Assembly (NCBI RefSeq): GCF_900142475.1
Contig: NZ_FRAY01000005.1
Span: forward strand, 310,001-374,000
Source of the DNA: Fibrobacter sp. UWH4
GTDB taxonomy: Bacteria; Fibrobacterota; Fibrobacteria; Fibrobacterales; Fibrobacteraceae
Direction of reading: 5' to 3'
Length of the DNA stretch: 64,000 nt
The position numbers were made by a program, and so were the translations under genes. How positions within the stretch are numbered: position 1 is the stretch's first letter; every line of letters starts with the position of its first letter. Below are positions 16,669-26,242 of the stretch, in pieces. The notes beneath the pieces are model-generated. The model was given only the letters and a program-made list of their open reading frames with translations, was not told where the DNA came from and did no database searches.

Positions 16669-17444
16669 CGAATGTCAAACAAATTTCCGATTTCAAGTTG
16701 GAACGCTACCTTCTGGGGGAACTCCCCGAAGTCGAAATGGCTGCCCTGCGCAAGCGCGAGGCAGAAGACGAGCTCTTTGCGGCCCGTGTAAAGATGATGC
16801 GCGAGGAGGGCGAACACTTCCTTGCGGAAAATCCGTTCAGCGGATTGGAAAATAAGCTGGAAAAAGAGGAACGGGAGTTGATTTCGCCGAATCGGTCCTT
16901 CAGCGGGTGGTGGCTCCGGGTCGCTGCCGTGCTGGTTGTTGCGTTCGGCGTTTTCTCGTTGGTGGTGCTGAATCGCCAGACGGAAATCGTGAATGAATCT
17001 TCGGTGACTTCCGGAATGGATGTCGCGATGGCGGATGTCGATAACGGCACGCGCATCAAGGGAATGACCGCGGGTCTCGAAGTCTGGAAGAAAATGGGCG
17101 ATAGCGCCGTGCAGATGGTGAACCTGGGCGAGGCTCGCGAAGGCGACGAAATCCAGCTGCGTTACCGCGTTCCGCAAAAGTGCTTCGGTATGCTTTTCAG
17201 CATGGACGGTAACGGTACCGTCACGATGCACATGGGCGAAGGCAACCGTGCGGTCGAACTGGAACCGGGCAAGATGACCACGCTCCCGTTCGCCTACAAG
17301 TTGGATAATGCACCCAAGTTCGAAAAGTTTTTCTTGCTCACGTCTGGGGAAATGTTTGAGTTTGACGGGAATGATATCGACAAGACCCTGAAAAGCAGTG
17401 GTGTCGAATCGGTTTCGTTTACGTTGCGCAAGGTGGAAAAGTAA
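16665..17444 (+). CDS. Anti-sigma-like membrane protein with DUF4384-like domain
   Basis: 259 aa. The cytoplasmic N-terminus (LERYLLGELPEVEMAALRKREAED) resembles anti-sigma N-terminal domains but lacks the His-Cys-Cys zinc motif. One membrane span follows (~90-105: WWLRVAAVLVVAFGVFSLVVL). The periplasmic part (~135-255) with GDEIQLRYRVPQKCFGMLFSMDGNGTV resembles DUF4384, often found with caspase-like or kinase proteins. It is translationally coupled to the sigma gene and 11 bp before the caspase-like gene. Holding the sigma factor at the membrane is inferred. Confidence 0.8.
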   Translation: MTNVKQISDFKLERYLLGELPEVEMAALRKREAEDELFAARVKMMREEGEHFLAENPFSGLENKLEKEERELISPNRSFSGWWLRVAAVLVVAFGVFSLVVLNRQTEIVNESSVTSGMDVAMADVDNGTRIKGMTAGLEVWKKMGDSAVQMVNLGEAREGDEIQLRYRVPQKCFGMLFSMDGNGTVTMHMGEGNRAVELEPGKMTTLPFAYKLDNAPKFEKFFLLTSGEMFEFDGNDIDKTLKSSGVESVSFTLRKVEK

Positions 17445-17455
17445 GGGGGAGAACG

Positions 17456-19894
17456 ATGAAAAAGTTTATAGGAAAAATTTTGAGTTGCGATTTTGGTGTG
17501 AGCAGCATCGCGTTTTGCACCTTCTTTCTGATGGCGGTCCTTGCTTCGGCGAGTTTTGTGCACGCATCGGGCGAGTCTTCGGGCTCGATTGCGATTGAAC
17601 GCTACGTGTTTGCGGTGAGCGCGAATAACGGCGGTAAGGAACGCCCGCGTCTGCGTTATGCCGAAACGGATGCGCGCGCCTTTGCGGAAGTGCTTTCGCA
17701 GATGGGCGGCGTGCCGAAGCAGAATGTGTACCGTGTCACGGAGCCGAGTGTAGAGAGCCTCCAAAAGCAACTTGATGCGCTCGACAAGAAACTTGTCGCA
17801 GCGAAAACGGCAAAGTCTGCTAAAACCGGTAACGGTGCGGCTGAAGATTTCCGCGAAGAAGTGCTGGTGTATTATAGCGGTCACGCCGACGAAAAGGGGC
17901 TTCGCCTCGGCGAAGAAGTCTATACCTGGAAGGAATTCCGCAAGCGTATCGATGCGTTGAATGCCGACGTGAAAATCGCGGTGATTGATGCGTGCGGCTC
18001 GGGCGCCATCACGCGAGTGAAGGGCGGTGTCGCTGTCCCTGCGTTCATGGTCGACAAGAGTAGCGACATGAAAGGCTACGCCTTTATCACGAGCAGCACG
18101 CAAGATGAATCTAGCCAGGAAAGTGACAAGCTGAAGGGCTCCTTCTTTACACATTCGCTTGTAAGTGGCCTCCGCGGCGCCGGTGACATCAGTGGCGACG
18201 GCAAGGTGACCTTGTCCGAAGCCTATCAGTTCGCTTTCAACGAAACCCTGCAGAAAACCGAAGCGACGATGGGCGGCGCGCAGCATCCGAGTCGTGACAT
18301 GAACCTCGCGGGAACGGGTGATGTGGTGATGACGGATTTGCGCAGCACGAGCGCCGGCCTGGAATTCGACGACGATATCGAAGGGCGCCTCTTTATCCGC
18401 GACGACAAGGGTGAATTGGTCGCCGAAGTGTACAAGAAGCAGGGCCGCGCGATGAGTCTCGGTTTCCCTGCGGGAAAGTACAGTGTACGTCTGGAACGCC
18501 CCGTCGAATACAAAGAAGCCTCGGTGACGCTCCAGGATAATTACCGTGCGCGTCTTTCCCAGAAACAGTTCGCAGCGGTCTCTGCCGAGCGTACGACGCT
18601 TCGCGGCGAAATCAAGAACGACAACCGCCCCGATTCCGTGGAATATTCGATTGACTCGCTGGACCACAACGGAAAATACCGCGTGACGTTCAACCTGGTC
18701 GATAAGGATCGTGAACCCCGCAAGGGTGTGCAGCTGGGCCTGTTCGTGACGCGTACTGACAGCTATATGCTGGGAACCCAGGTGAGCCTTTTTGCAAACA
18801 TTGCCCGTAAGGAAATGCATGGTGTGCAGCTGTCGGCTGTGTACAACGGGTCTAAGGAACATTTTGAGGGCGCCCAGGCTTCAGCGGTTGTCAACTACGC
18901 AAAATCCTTTGACGGTGTACAGGTGGCGGCAACGGCGAACGTGACGAAGGACAAATCTTCGGGCCTCCAGATTTCACCCTCCCTCAACTATGCGGGCGAT
19001 ACTTTGTCTGGAATGCAGCTTGCTGCAGGCATTAATTGTGCCCGCAAGACCAAGGCTCAGGTTTCTGCAGCCATGAATGTTGCGAGCGAATCCAACGTGC
19101 AGGCGACTGCCGCGATGAACATTGCCGGTAAATCCGATGTGCAGGCCTCTGCTGCGATGAATATCGCCAAGAAATCCGACGTGCAGGCGACCGCCGCCAT
19201 GAATATCGCGGATGAGTCCGACGTGCAGGTTTCGACCTTGAACATTGCGGGTAAACTCGACGAGGTTCAAGTGGGTATCCTGAACATTACGGGCAAGGCC
19301 TCGGGCCGCCAGGTTGGTCTCGTGAATATCTGCGGTGACTGCGAAAAGACTCCGGTAGGCCTGATCAATATTGTGGGTAACGGTGTATGGAGCGCAACCG
19401 CCTCGATGAACGAAATGGGTGCGTTCGGCCTGTCTTTCCGCATGGGGACGCCTTATCTATTCACCGCTCTTGAAGGCGCCCGCCTGATTGAAAAGGGATC
19501 GCATTTCAAGAAATTCAGCGATATCTATGAAACGGGTGTGGGCCTAGGGACTCAGTTTGGTAAATATGGAAGCCATTTTGAGCTTGAGTATATGTTCCTG
19601 ACGGCGCAAACCCTCGATGTAGAGTGTGATGAAGACGACGAAGAGGTAAAAGTCGAATTCGAAGATGACGATGGTCCCAACTTTCATCACCGCCTGCGCT
19701 TGGGCTACACGACACAAGTATTCCCCTTCCTCGGACTTTCGGTGGGCGGAACGCTCAACTGGGCAACTATTGGCTATGCCGATAAAGTGTGGTTGAAACC
19801 GCGGGCTGAATACCACGACGACTTCGGCAGCGAAAAGCATGCAGGCCGTTGGTGGGCCGGTTTCTATGCCGGCATCACCGTGGGAAAATTCTAA
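17456..19894 (+). CDS. Caspase-family (C14-like) protein with LA_2272-type surface repeats
   Basis: 812 aa. Signal peptide (~1-38). Residues ~48-300 form a caspase-like domain with the catalytic pair H143 (VYYSGHAD) and C180 (VIDACGSG). Residues ~430-620 carry repeats of the type ..VQATAAMNIAGKSD.. and ..VQVGILNITGK../..VGLVNICGD.., as in LA_2272-family surface repeats. The last ~180 residues look like a small outer-membrane barrel (FELEYMFL, HHRLRLGYTTQ, final F). It is the third gene of the sigma/anti-sigma operon. Surface stress sensing or proteolytic signalling is inferred; its substrate is unknown. Confidence 0.8.
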   Translation: MKKFIGKILSCDFGVSSIAFCTFFLMAVLASASFVHASGESSGSIAIERYVFAVSANNGGKERPRLRYAETDARAFAEVLSQMGGVPKQNVYRVTEPSVESLQKQLDALDKKLVAAKTAKSAKTGNGAAEDFREEVLVYYSGHADEKGLRLGEEVYTWKEFRKRIDALNADVKIAVIDACGSGAITRVKGGVAVPAFMVDKSSDMKGYAFITSSTQDESSQESDKLKGSFFTHSLVSGLRGAGDISGDGKVTLSEAYQFAFNETLQKTEATMGGAQHPSRDMNLAGTGDVVMTDLRSTSAGLEFDDDIEGRLFIRDDKGELVAEVYKKQGRAMSLGFPAGKYSVRLERPVEYKEASVTLQDNYRARLSQKQFAAVSAERTTLRGEIKNDNRPDSVEYSIDSLDHNGKYRVTFNLVDKDREPRKGVQLGLFVTRTDSYMLGTQVSLFANIARKEMHGVQLSAVYNGSKEHFEGAQASAVVNYAKSFDGVQVAATANVTKDKSSGLQISPSLNYAGDTLSGMQLAAGINCARKTKAQVSAAMNVASESNVQATAAMNIAGKSDVQASAAMNIAKKSDVQATAAMNIADESDVQVSTLNIAGKLDEVQVGILNITGKASGRQVGLVNICGDCEKTPVGLINIVGNGVWSATASMNEMGAFGLSFRMGTPYLFTALEGARLIEKGSHFKKFSDIYETGVGLGTQFGKYGSHFELEYMFLTAQTLDVECDEDDEEVKVEFEDDDGPNFHHRLRLGYTTQVFPFLGLSVGGTLNWATIGYADKVWLKPRAEYHDDFGSEKHAGRWWAGFYAGITVGKF

Positions 19895-19902
19895 AAATTA
19901 AA

Positions 19903-19929
19903 GTGACGCTTTCTACTCTTTCAGGTGTT
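19903..19929 (+). promoter_or_regulatory. Sigma-regulon element in front of the TonB receptor
   Basis: GTGACGCTTTC-N10-GGTGTT, same spacing as at 16133 and 31665. It lies 58 nt upstream of the TTG start at 19987. Confidence 0.55.
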
Positions 19930-19931
19930 AC

Positions 19932-19965
19932 AATAGCAAATAAGGTTACCTTATTTGCTATTTTT
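19932..19965 (+). terminator. Long perfect hairpin with T-run between caspase gene and TonB receptor
   Basis: Arms AATAGCAAATAAGG and CCTTATTTGCTATT (14 bp, no mismatch) around TTA, followed by TTT. It can terminate the sigma/caspase operon. It begins 3 nt after the GGTGTT element, so a transcript started there would carry it at its 5' end or start within it. Confidence 0.6.
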
Positions 19966-19986
19966 AATTAGAACGCGAGATTTTGT

Positions 19987-22536
19987 TTGAAGCTTCAAAT
20001 TTGCATTATCGTTTTGTTGGCGGCAATCGCTGCTATGGCGCAAGAGACCGCGTCGGATTCCCTTGCGCTTGATACCCTTGCTCCGAAGGGGATTGTCTTT
20101 AACGGCGTCGTGCTGGATTCCTCTTTTGCGGCAGACGAAAAGCTGAATGTTGAAATCCTGGAATCGGGCGAGGCCTTGCAAACGACTGTCGGTAAGCCCT
20201 TCAGTGTTGTACTCCCCGAAGATACACTCTGGAATATCTGCGTTACCAATTCCGACACGGCCGGTGCCGAGAAGGAAAAGTGCTACGAACTCAAGTACAT
20301 TGGTGCGGAACGCCAGTTCTCGCAGGCGCTTGGCGAAGCTTTTGTAGACGATGCGTCTATGGATTCTGTCGCCCCTGCGGGGCTCCAGAATGACGGTTCT
20401 AATGCCGTTTCGCGCGACTCCGCTAGTGTCATTGCTCAAGATGGTCATCCTGGAGCGCAGCGACGGGATCCAGAGCAGTCCGCTTCGGATTCATCTGACA
20501 GTACCAAAGAGGATGTCAATGTCGATGCACTCCTTGCGGCGGGCGACAATTCCCGTGTGACCGAACTCAAGAAAGTGGTGGTACAGCTGCGTCGCCGTCC
20601 GAAGCGCAAACCCGGCGAATCCGTAGTTTCCGCGAAGTCCATCAAGCGTATGCCGGGGCTTGCCGAAGCGGATGTCATCAAGAGCATCCAGGCGCTTCCG
20701 GGCGTGGTCGCGAGCTCCGATTTCAGCTCCAAGATTTATGTGCGCGGCGGTGCCGCCGACCAGAACCTTTTCCTGTTCGACAATGCGGTGGTCTATTCGC
20801 CGGTGCATTTTTTCGGACTGTTCAGCACCTTCCTGGTCGAAGGCATAGACGATGTGCAGTTCTACAAGAGCGGTTTCCCCGCACAGTACGGTAACCGCCT
20901 GAGTTCCGTCCTCAAGATGGATGGCCGCGCAGGTGGCCAGGATACGGTCGACGAATGGTTCAGCAAGTCGAGCATCAAAATCAGCACTTTCGCTGCACAG
21001 GTCCATACCGAAGGCCATCAGGGACCCGTGCGCTGGATTTTTGCGGGGCGCACCACTTACATCGGCTATGTGCTTGACTTTTGTAACTACATCGGTCTTC
21101 TGGACCTGAGCCTGGATTATGAATTCACGGACTTGCAAGGGACCATGATGTATGATTTCTCCAAGGATACGCGATTCAAGTTCAGCTATTACATCGGCAA
21201 GGACCGCCTGAGTTTCGACCCGCTCTATATGGATTGGGGAAACATCGCCATTCCGTTCGGCATTTACCACCGTTTTAACGGGGACTGGGATTACAACGCG
21301 ACGCTTGCCTTCAGTGAATTCTACCAGACCATGAAAATCGGCGAACTCATGTCGATTGAAATGTATCTGTATACCTTCGCCGGCAAGCAGTGGTTGAATT
21401 ACCGCGGCATTCCGAACCATACGTTGACATTGGGTTACGAACTGGAATACGATTACGAACGTTACCAGGAAGCGATGGCGTCCATCAGTATCGCCGATAT
21501 CCAGAAACCTTTCCACCATGTGGCCTACGTGCAGGATGCCTGGAAACTCGCTCCTGATTACCTGCTGCAATATGGCCTCCGCTTTAACTACCAGACGGCG
21601 GCGGAACATTTCGGCGTGGAACCCCGAGCCTCCTTGACGGTGAACCTCGACGATTCCAAGACGCTTGAGTTCTACGGTGGCTATTACTTGCAGTACCTGA
21701 ATTCGATTGTCTACACCGACCAGGAAACTTTGAACGAATTCTATTACCCGGCAACGACAACTACCAAGGGAACGCATATCGATCCTGCTTCGTCGTGGCT
21801 GTTCGCGGCGGAATACAGCCGGCGTGGCATCCTTGACGATTACGATGCGACCGTGGGTGTCTATTACAAGACGCAGAACAATCTGAACACGTTCGTGATG
21901 CAGCTCGACAGCAACGAGGAAACGACTTCGTCCGATTTCGTGATGGCCGATCATTTTGGCACGGCGGACGGCTATTCGCTCGGCTACGAGCTTTCGCTGC
22001 GCAAGGATAAAGGCTGGTGGTTTGGCGGGATCAACTGGAGCCAGAGTATCAGCGTGATGCGCACCAACGACGGTACCAAACCGTACTATCCGAGTTGGCA
22101 TCAGCCTTACGCGCTCAAGATGGACATGGGAATCAACTGGAGTGGCGGCGAGGATGCCCTCCGCAAGCACAAGAAAAAAGGCCGCTACTTCCGTTCGTCG
22201 GTCATCATGAAATATTCGGCGGGAATGCCTATCAGCGAATACAAGGGTTGCTATATGTCGCAGGAGCTAGGACACCAGCAGTATAGCGACGAGGTGGTGG
22301 TGCTGCCGGGAAGCCGCAATGCAGGCCGTCAGTCGGATTACTTCCGCATCGACGTGAAGGCGATTGATGTCGGCCGCGAAGACAGTTGGAACTTCAGCTG
22401 GACCATCATCAACTTGACGGACCACAAGAACATGTTCTACACGTTCTACGATACGAGCAAGAATCCTCCCGAGAAGACCGAGATTACGCAGTTCCCGTTC
22501 TTGCCTATTATGTTAAGTTTCGAGATGTATTTTTAA
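19987..22536 (+). CDS. TonB-dependent receptor
   Basis: 849 aa. TTG start, chosen because it gives a proper signal peptide (LKLQICIIVLLAAIAAMA-QE). Residues ~25-195 form an unusual N-terminal region. The plug follows (~200-320: KRMPGLAEADVIKSIQALPGVVASSDFSSKIYVRGGAADQNLFLFDN), then a 22-strand-type barrel ending in an aromatic residue (LSFEMYF). A GTCAT...ATCC repeat lies in frame at 20444-20473 and encodes GHPGAQRRDPEQ in a flexible region before the plug. The upstream element links it to the ECF sigma regulon. The ligand is unknown. Confidence 0.88.
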   Translation: MKLQICIIVLLAAIAAMAQETASDSLALDTLAPKGIVFNGVVLDSSFAADEKLNVEILESGEALQTTVGKPFSVVLPEDTLWNICVTNSDTAGAEKEKCYELKYIGAERQFSQALGEAFVDDASMDSVAPAGLQNDGSNAVSRDSASVIAQDGHPGAQRRDPEQSASDSSDSTKEDVNVDALLAAGDNSRVTELKKVVVQLRRRPKRKPGESVVSAKSIKRMPGLAEADVIKSIQALPGVVASSDFSSKIYVRGGAADQNLFLFDNAVVYSPVHFFGLFSTFLVEGIDDVQFYKSGFPAQYGNRLSSVLKMDGRAGGQDTVDEWFSKSSIKISTFAAQVHTEGHQGPVRWIFAGRTTYIGYVLDFCNYIGLLDLSLDYEFTDLQGTMMYDFSKDTRFKFSYYIGKDRLSFDPLYMDWGNIAIPFGIYHRFNGDWDYNATLAFSEFYQTMKIGELMSIEMYLYTFAGKQWLNYRGIPNHTLTLGYELEYDYERYQEAMASISIADIQKPFHHVAYVQDAWKLAPDYLLQYGLRFNYQTAAEHFGVEPRASLTVNLDDSKTLEFYGGYYLQYLNSIVYTDQETLNEFYYPATTTTKGTHIDPASSWLFAAEYSRRGILDDYDATVGVYYKTQNNLNTFVMQLDSNEETTSSDFVMADHFGTADGYSLGYELSLRKDKGWWFGGINWSQSISVMRTNDGTKPYYPSWHQPYALKMDMGINWSGGEDALRKHKKKGRYFRSSVIMKYSAGMPISEYKGCYMSQELGHQQYSDEVVVLPGSRNAGRQSDYFRIDVKAIDVGREDSWNFSWTIINLTDHKNMFYTFYDTSKNPPEKTEITQFPFLPIMLSFEMYF
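20444..20473. repeat. GTCAT...ATCC repeat inside the TonB receptor gene
   Basis: GTCATCCTGGAGCGCAGCGA continues with CGGGATCCAG. It is in frame and keeps the gene open, falling in a non-conserved linker. Confidence 0.65.
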
Positions 22537-22564
22537 ATAGAAGGTTTTTTAGTAGGAATGTTTA

Positions 22565-22846
22565 GTCATCCTGGAAGGAGTAAAGCGACTGACGGGATCC
22601 ATGGTTGAAGTAAAGGTATGAATTCGGTGAATGTATAGAAGCTGTCATCCTGGAAGGCGTGAAACGACTGACGGGAACCATCGTTGAATTAAAGGTTTGG
22701 CTTTGATGAATGTATAGAAGCTGTCATCCTGGAAGGAGTGAAGCGACTGACGGGAACCATGGTTGAATTAAAGGTATGAATTTGGTGAATGTATAGAAGC
22801 AGTCATCCTGGAAGGAGTAAAACGACTGACGGGATCCATAGTTGAT
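22565..22846. repeat. Tandem array of 79-bp GTCAT-type repeats
   Basis: Three full units of exactly 79 bp start at 22565, 22644 and 22723, and a partial unit starts at 22802. Each begins GTCATCCTGGAAGG and carries ACTGACGGGA(A/T)CCAT and, in the full units, GAATGTATAGAAGC near its end. This fills the gap between the TonB receptor and the following lipoprotein. No unique spacers, so it is not a CRISPR array. Confidence 0.9.
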
Positions 22847-22861
22847 GAATAAGGCTGATTT

Positions 22862-24580
22862 ATGAATTATTGGAGATTGATAAATAAAATTGATGGATGG
22901 CGGAAGAGCCTTTGTTCCCTTGCGGTGTTTTTCTTGGTGGCCTGCAGCGATTTTCACGGTCCGTGGGAATACACCCCGGAAGAACGTGAAATCTACACGG
23001 GCATTTACACCTACGGCTATGTGGTCGAAAACCGTAATGCAGAAATCTGCTTTTCGAAGGTCTACGAATTGGACGAAACTGCTGCAGAGGATTTCGCTTT
23101 TTACGATAGCGCCTATGTCACGCTGCAAGGTCGCTTCAATCGTTCGTTCCTTGGTGATGTGGATACGACCATTGAACTTCATGGTGACAACTGCTTTACC
23201 AATAGTCTTTTTGAGGGTGTCGCGGGTGAATCCTATACGATGAACGCCTACTTTGAGTGGGACAGCTCGGGACACCGGGCAAAATCCAGGTACAAGGCAG
23301 TCGCGACAATTCCGAATGGCGTGAAAATCAAGGGAATGAACGTGCCTTTGCGCGACGGGAGCTATGTGTGGAAGGCGAACGAAAATTACGATGTCAATAA
23401 GGGCTTTGGAAGGTCGGCGAATTTTTCCGTCAAGTTCCTGGAATTCCCGATGGATATGGAATTCTTCAAGTGTGCCCTGGAGTTTGACAACACGGTGGGC
23501 GGAGTCCTCTCGGTCTTGAATTACGGGATGGAAAACGGTGAATCGGTGAAGACGACGTTCAACCAGATGTTCAAGGGAATGACCGATGCAGATTCGTCGG
23601 GGTACCGCGGAATTTCGATGCATGACCCGCTGGAAACGCAACAAAATTACGGCTATACGCTCAATCGTTGGATTGCCGGGCTCAATAACCTGGATACGCT
23701 CTACCTGATGAACATGATGCTGCCTATTGGCGAAGTCTCTGTTGACCTGTATGCGACGGACCGCGCCTATGTGGATTACGTGGAAAAGGTGAAGGAATCC
23801 GTATCCGATTCGCGTGTCGTTCCCGAGTCGAATATCGAAAACGGCATGGGAGTCTTTACGGGAATAGCCGTCTCGCATGTTTATTTGAATGTGAAGGGGG
23901 AGGGCGTGAACTTCAGCCATGTGGCCGATTACAACTGCGACAATTTGGAAAAATCCTGGGATTCCCGTGGATGCAGGCTCTTCCAGGATGTCGCGTGTGC
24001 AGGGTGGTCTGACTTGCACGGTTACGAAGACTTGATTTCGGCGAATGCGCATGCCTATGAACAATACCGGGATACGGTCTACAACAAGGATTTGAAAAAG
24101 TGCTACGCTTCCAACGTGAAGGCCGCCATGATGCTCGATACGGCCAGCTGGTCAATTTTCTTGCCCGATTCGATGGATGAAAAGGAAAAGTCCAATGCGT
24201 ATGCCGATGGTCTCAAACGTTATTGCGCCGCTAGCGGCTTTGAAAGTAACCATATCGCGGACTGCTCGGAACTTGAAAAGGAATGCCTTGAAGATCCCGA
24301 GAAGAACAACTGCAAGGAATATCTGTGGAACTGGTGTGCCGACCGCGGCTGGCCGGAATATGACCAATGCAAGAGTGCACTTGTGAGTCGCTACTACCTG
24401 ATGAACCAAAAGTCAAGTATTCTTCATCGCGAAGTTGAAGAAATTTGCAATGAATTTTTGCTGGGTGATAACGAGAAATCGACAGACGGCAAAATCAAGG
24501 TCAAGCTGGAATTCAAGACATCGATATGCAGAAATTGGTGCGAACTTGATTCTGCCAAGGAACACGCCGAATGCAAGTAG
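22862..24580 (+). CDS. Lipoprotein partner of the TonB receptor (DUF4249-like)
   Basis: 572 aa. The signal peptide ends in the lipobox FLVAC (Cys28). The N-terminal half (YVVENRNAEICFSKVYELDE ... YDSAYVTLQGRF ... GESYTMNAYFEW) has the beta-sandwich style of DUF4249 lipoproteins, which are commonly encoded next to TonB receptors in Bacteroidota. The C-terminal half is Cys-rich (about 14 Cys), suggesting disulfides. It lies 325 bp after the receptor, across the tandem repeat. A function in ligand capture at the outer membrane is inferred. Confidence 0.65.
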   Translation: MNYWRLINKIDGWRKSLCSLAVFFLVACSDFHGPWEYTPEEREIYTGIYTYGYVVENRNAEICFSKVYELDETAAEDFAFYDSAYVTLQGRFNRSFLGDVDTTIELHGDNCFTNSLFEGVAGESYTMNAYFEWDSSGHRAKSRYKAVATIPNGVKIKGMNVPLRDGSYVWKANENYDVNKGFGRSANFSVKFLEFPMDMEFFKCALEFDNTVGGVLSVLNYGMENGESVKTTFNQMFKGMTDADSSGYRGISMHDPLETQQNYGYTLNRWIAGLNNLDTLYLMNMMLPIGEVSVDLYATDRAYVDYVEKVKESVSDSRVVPESNIENGMGVFTGIAVSHVYLNVKGEGVNFSHVADYNCDNLEKSWDSRGCRLFQDVACAGWSDLHGYEDLISANAHAYEQYRDTVYNKDLKKCYASNVKAAMMLDTASWSIFLPDSMDEKEKSNAYADGLKRYCAASGFESNHIADCSELEKECLEDPEKNNCKEYLWNWCADRGWPEYDQCKSALVSRYYLMNQKSSILHREVEEICNEFLLGDNEKSTDGKIKVKLEFKTSICRNWCELDSAKEHAECK

Positions 24581-24613
24581 CGGCGGAGCTTGTTGCGGAT
24601 TAAATCCACCTGG

Positions 24614-26242
24614 TTAAATTCGCACGATTTCGTCGCACATGTCGCAGATGGCAGGGCGGTGCGTCACGAAAATCATCGTCTTGTTCGGGTAAGTCTCGAA
24701 TAGGCGACGGTAGAGTTCCGCTTCGGTCGCCTCGTCGAGCGAGGAACTGATTTCGTCGAACAGGAGAATGTTTCCCGGTCGCAAGAGACCGCGTGCAATC
24801 GCGATGCGTGCCGCCTGCCCTTCGCTGAGCCCGTAGCCGCGTTCGCCGAGTTCGAAATCGAGGCCTCCCTTGAGTTCCTGGACGTAATCGGCGCAGGCCG
24901 TATGGAGCGCCTCAAGCATGTCCTTTTCGGTGGCGTTTGGGCAGGCGAGTTGCAGGTTGTAGCGGATGGTCCCGCTCATGAGGGTGTTTCCCTGTGGAAC
25001 GTAGACGAAGTTTACGCGGGTGCTTTCCGAAACGGCCCCGACCTCATTTTCCGAATAAATGAGCATCCTTCCCGCATCGGGTTCAATGAAGCCGAGTAGC
25101 AACCGAAAGAGGGTGGTCTTGCCCTTACCTGTTTCGCCGAGAATGGCGGTTTTGCTTCCCGGTGCAAAGTCGTGAGAGAACTGCTGCATGACTTCGTGGC
25201 CGCTCCCGACGTAGCTGAAACTGATGTTTTCGAGCTTTACACCGAGGCTCCCCTGCATGACTTGTTCCGCTATCGTCAGGGAATCGCTTTCGCGGGCGCT
25301 GCTCTCAAGTTCGTTCAAGCGGTCGATGCTCGCTGTAGAATGTACCAGTTGCGGCATCAGGCCGAGCAGAGTCAAAATCGGGTGCTGGATTTGTCCGACC
25401 AGCTGCAAGAAGGCGGTCATCATGCCGAAGGTGATGGTGCCGTCGCGGAGCCCGAGGCCGCCCCAAATAAACGCGAGCAGGTATCCGAGGCCGAAGGCGG
25501 AGCCGATGGCGAAACGGGAATAGGTGGTGAAGCGCGTGCGGCGCAGGACTTCGCCTTCCAACTGGTCTTGCCTGGAATCGAAACGTTCCGTAACCCATTT
25601 CTCGCTCTTGAGCGAACGCAGCACGGCGTTGTATTCGACGCCTTCCTGTACCTGCATCTGAATCTTGCTTTCGCTGTTGCGGATTTCAAGCGTCATTTTG
25701 CGGAGCTTGCGCGCAATCAGCTTGCCGACAACGATGACTATGGGTGTCAGCAGCAACAGCGCCCACGCCAACCATGCGTCGAACCAGCGCATCAGTAGGA
25801 ACGCCCCCACCAGTTGGAGGGCCGTTACCGCCATCTGCGGAAGTGTATCGATCGTGGAAGTCGCTACGTTCTCGATATCCTTGGAAAGTCTCGACGATAC
25901 ATCGCCGGAATGCAGCTCCTGGCCGTTGTAGAGGTCGCGTGCGAAAAGCGACTTGAAAAGGTTCAGTCGAAGGGCGTTCGACTTTTTCACCATGGCTGAA
26001 GCGGTCATATAGTAGTACACGAGCCTAAGGACGATGGTGCCTACCATGGTCAGCACCAGGAACGCAATCATGCGTGCAATGTCGTCGCGGGTGCCCGTTC
26101 GGATGGTTTCGTCGATAAAACGCTTGCTCAACCATACCATCAGCAATCCGAGCGCAACGCGCCCGGTTCCCGCCAAAATCCGAATGGCGATGCTTGTGCG
26201 GAAACCCCGCATCGCCTGCCACAGGTAACGGGCGTATTTCAT
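24614..26242 (-). CDS. ABC transporter, fused permease and ATPase
   Basis: 542 aa half-transporter of the exporter type. Six membrane spans (~10-290) precede an ATPase domain with Walker A LGETGKGKTT, signature LSEGQAARIAIARG (LSEGQ instead of LSGGQ), Walker B NILLFDEISSSLDE and the switch His in FVTHRP. The ATG at 26242 overlaps the PqqD-like gene as ATGA, fixing the start. Gene order on this strand is HPr-kinase-like, signal-peptidase-like, PqqD-like, ABC. Export of a modified peptide is inferred from the RRE-like neighbour; no precursor peptide was found nearby. Confidence 0.85.
   Translation of the reverse strand: MKYARYLWQAMRGFRTSIAIRILAGTGRVALGLLMVWLSKRFIDETIRTGTRDDIARMIAFLVLTMVGTIVLRLVYYYMTASAMVKKSNALRLNLFKSLFARDLYNGQELHSGDVSSRLSKDIENVATSTIDTLPQMAVTALQLVGAFLLMRWFDAWLAWALLLLTPIVIVVGKLIARKLRKMTLEIRNSESKIQMQVQEGVEYNAVLRSLKSEKWVTERFDSRQDQLEGEVLRRTRFTTYSRFAIGSAFGLGYLLAFIWGGLGLRDGTITFGMMTAFLQLVGQIQHPILTLLGLMPQLVHSTASIDRLNELESSARESDSLTIAEQVMQGSLGVKLENISFSYVGSGHEVMQQFSHDFAPGSKTAILGETGKGKTTLFRLLLGFIEPDAGRMLIYSENEVGAVSESTRVNFVYVPQGNTLMSGTIRYNLQLACPNATEKDMLEALHTACADYVQELKGGLDFELGERGYGLSEGQAARIAIARGLLRPGNILLFDEISSSLDEATEAELYRRLFETYPNKTMIFVTHRPAICDMCDEIVRI

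Noticed and set aside
20491-22170. 559-codon minus-strand frame opposite the TonB receptor
   Set aside because: Antisense shadow; no domain match and no Shine-Dalgarno.
22565-22846. CRISPR array
   Set aside because: Units are 79 bp with no unique spacers and no cas genes nearby; it is a tandem repeat.
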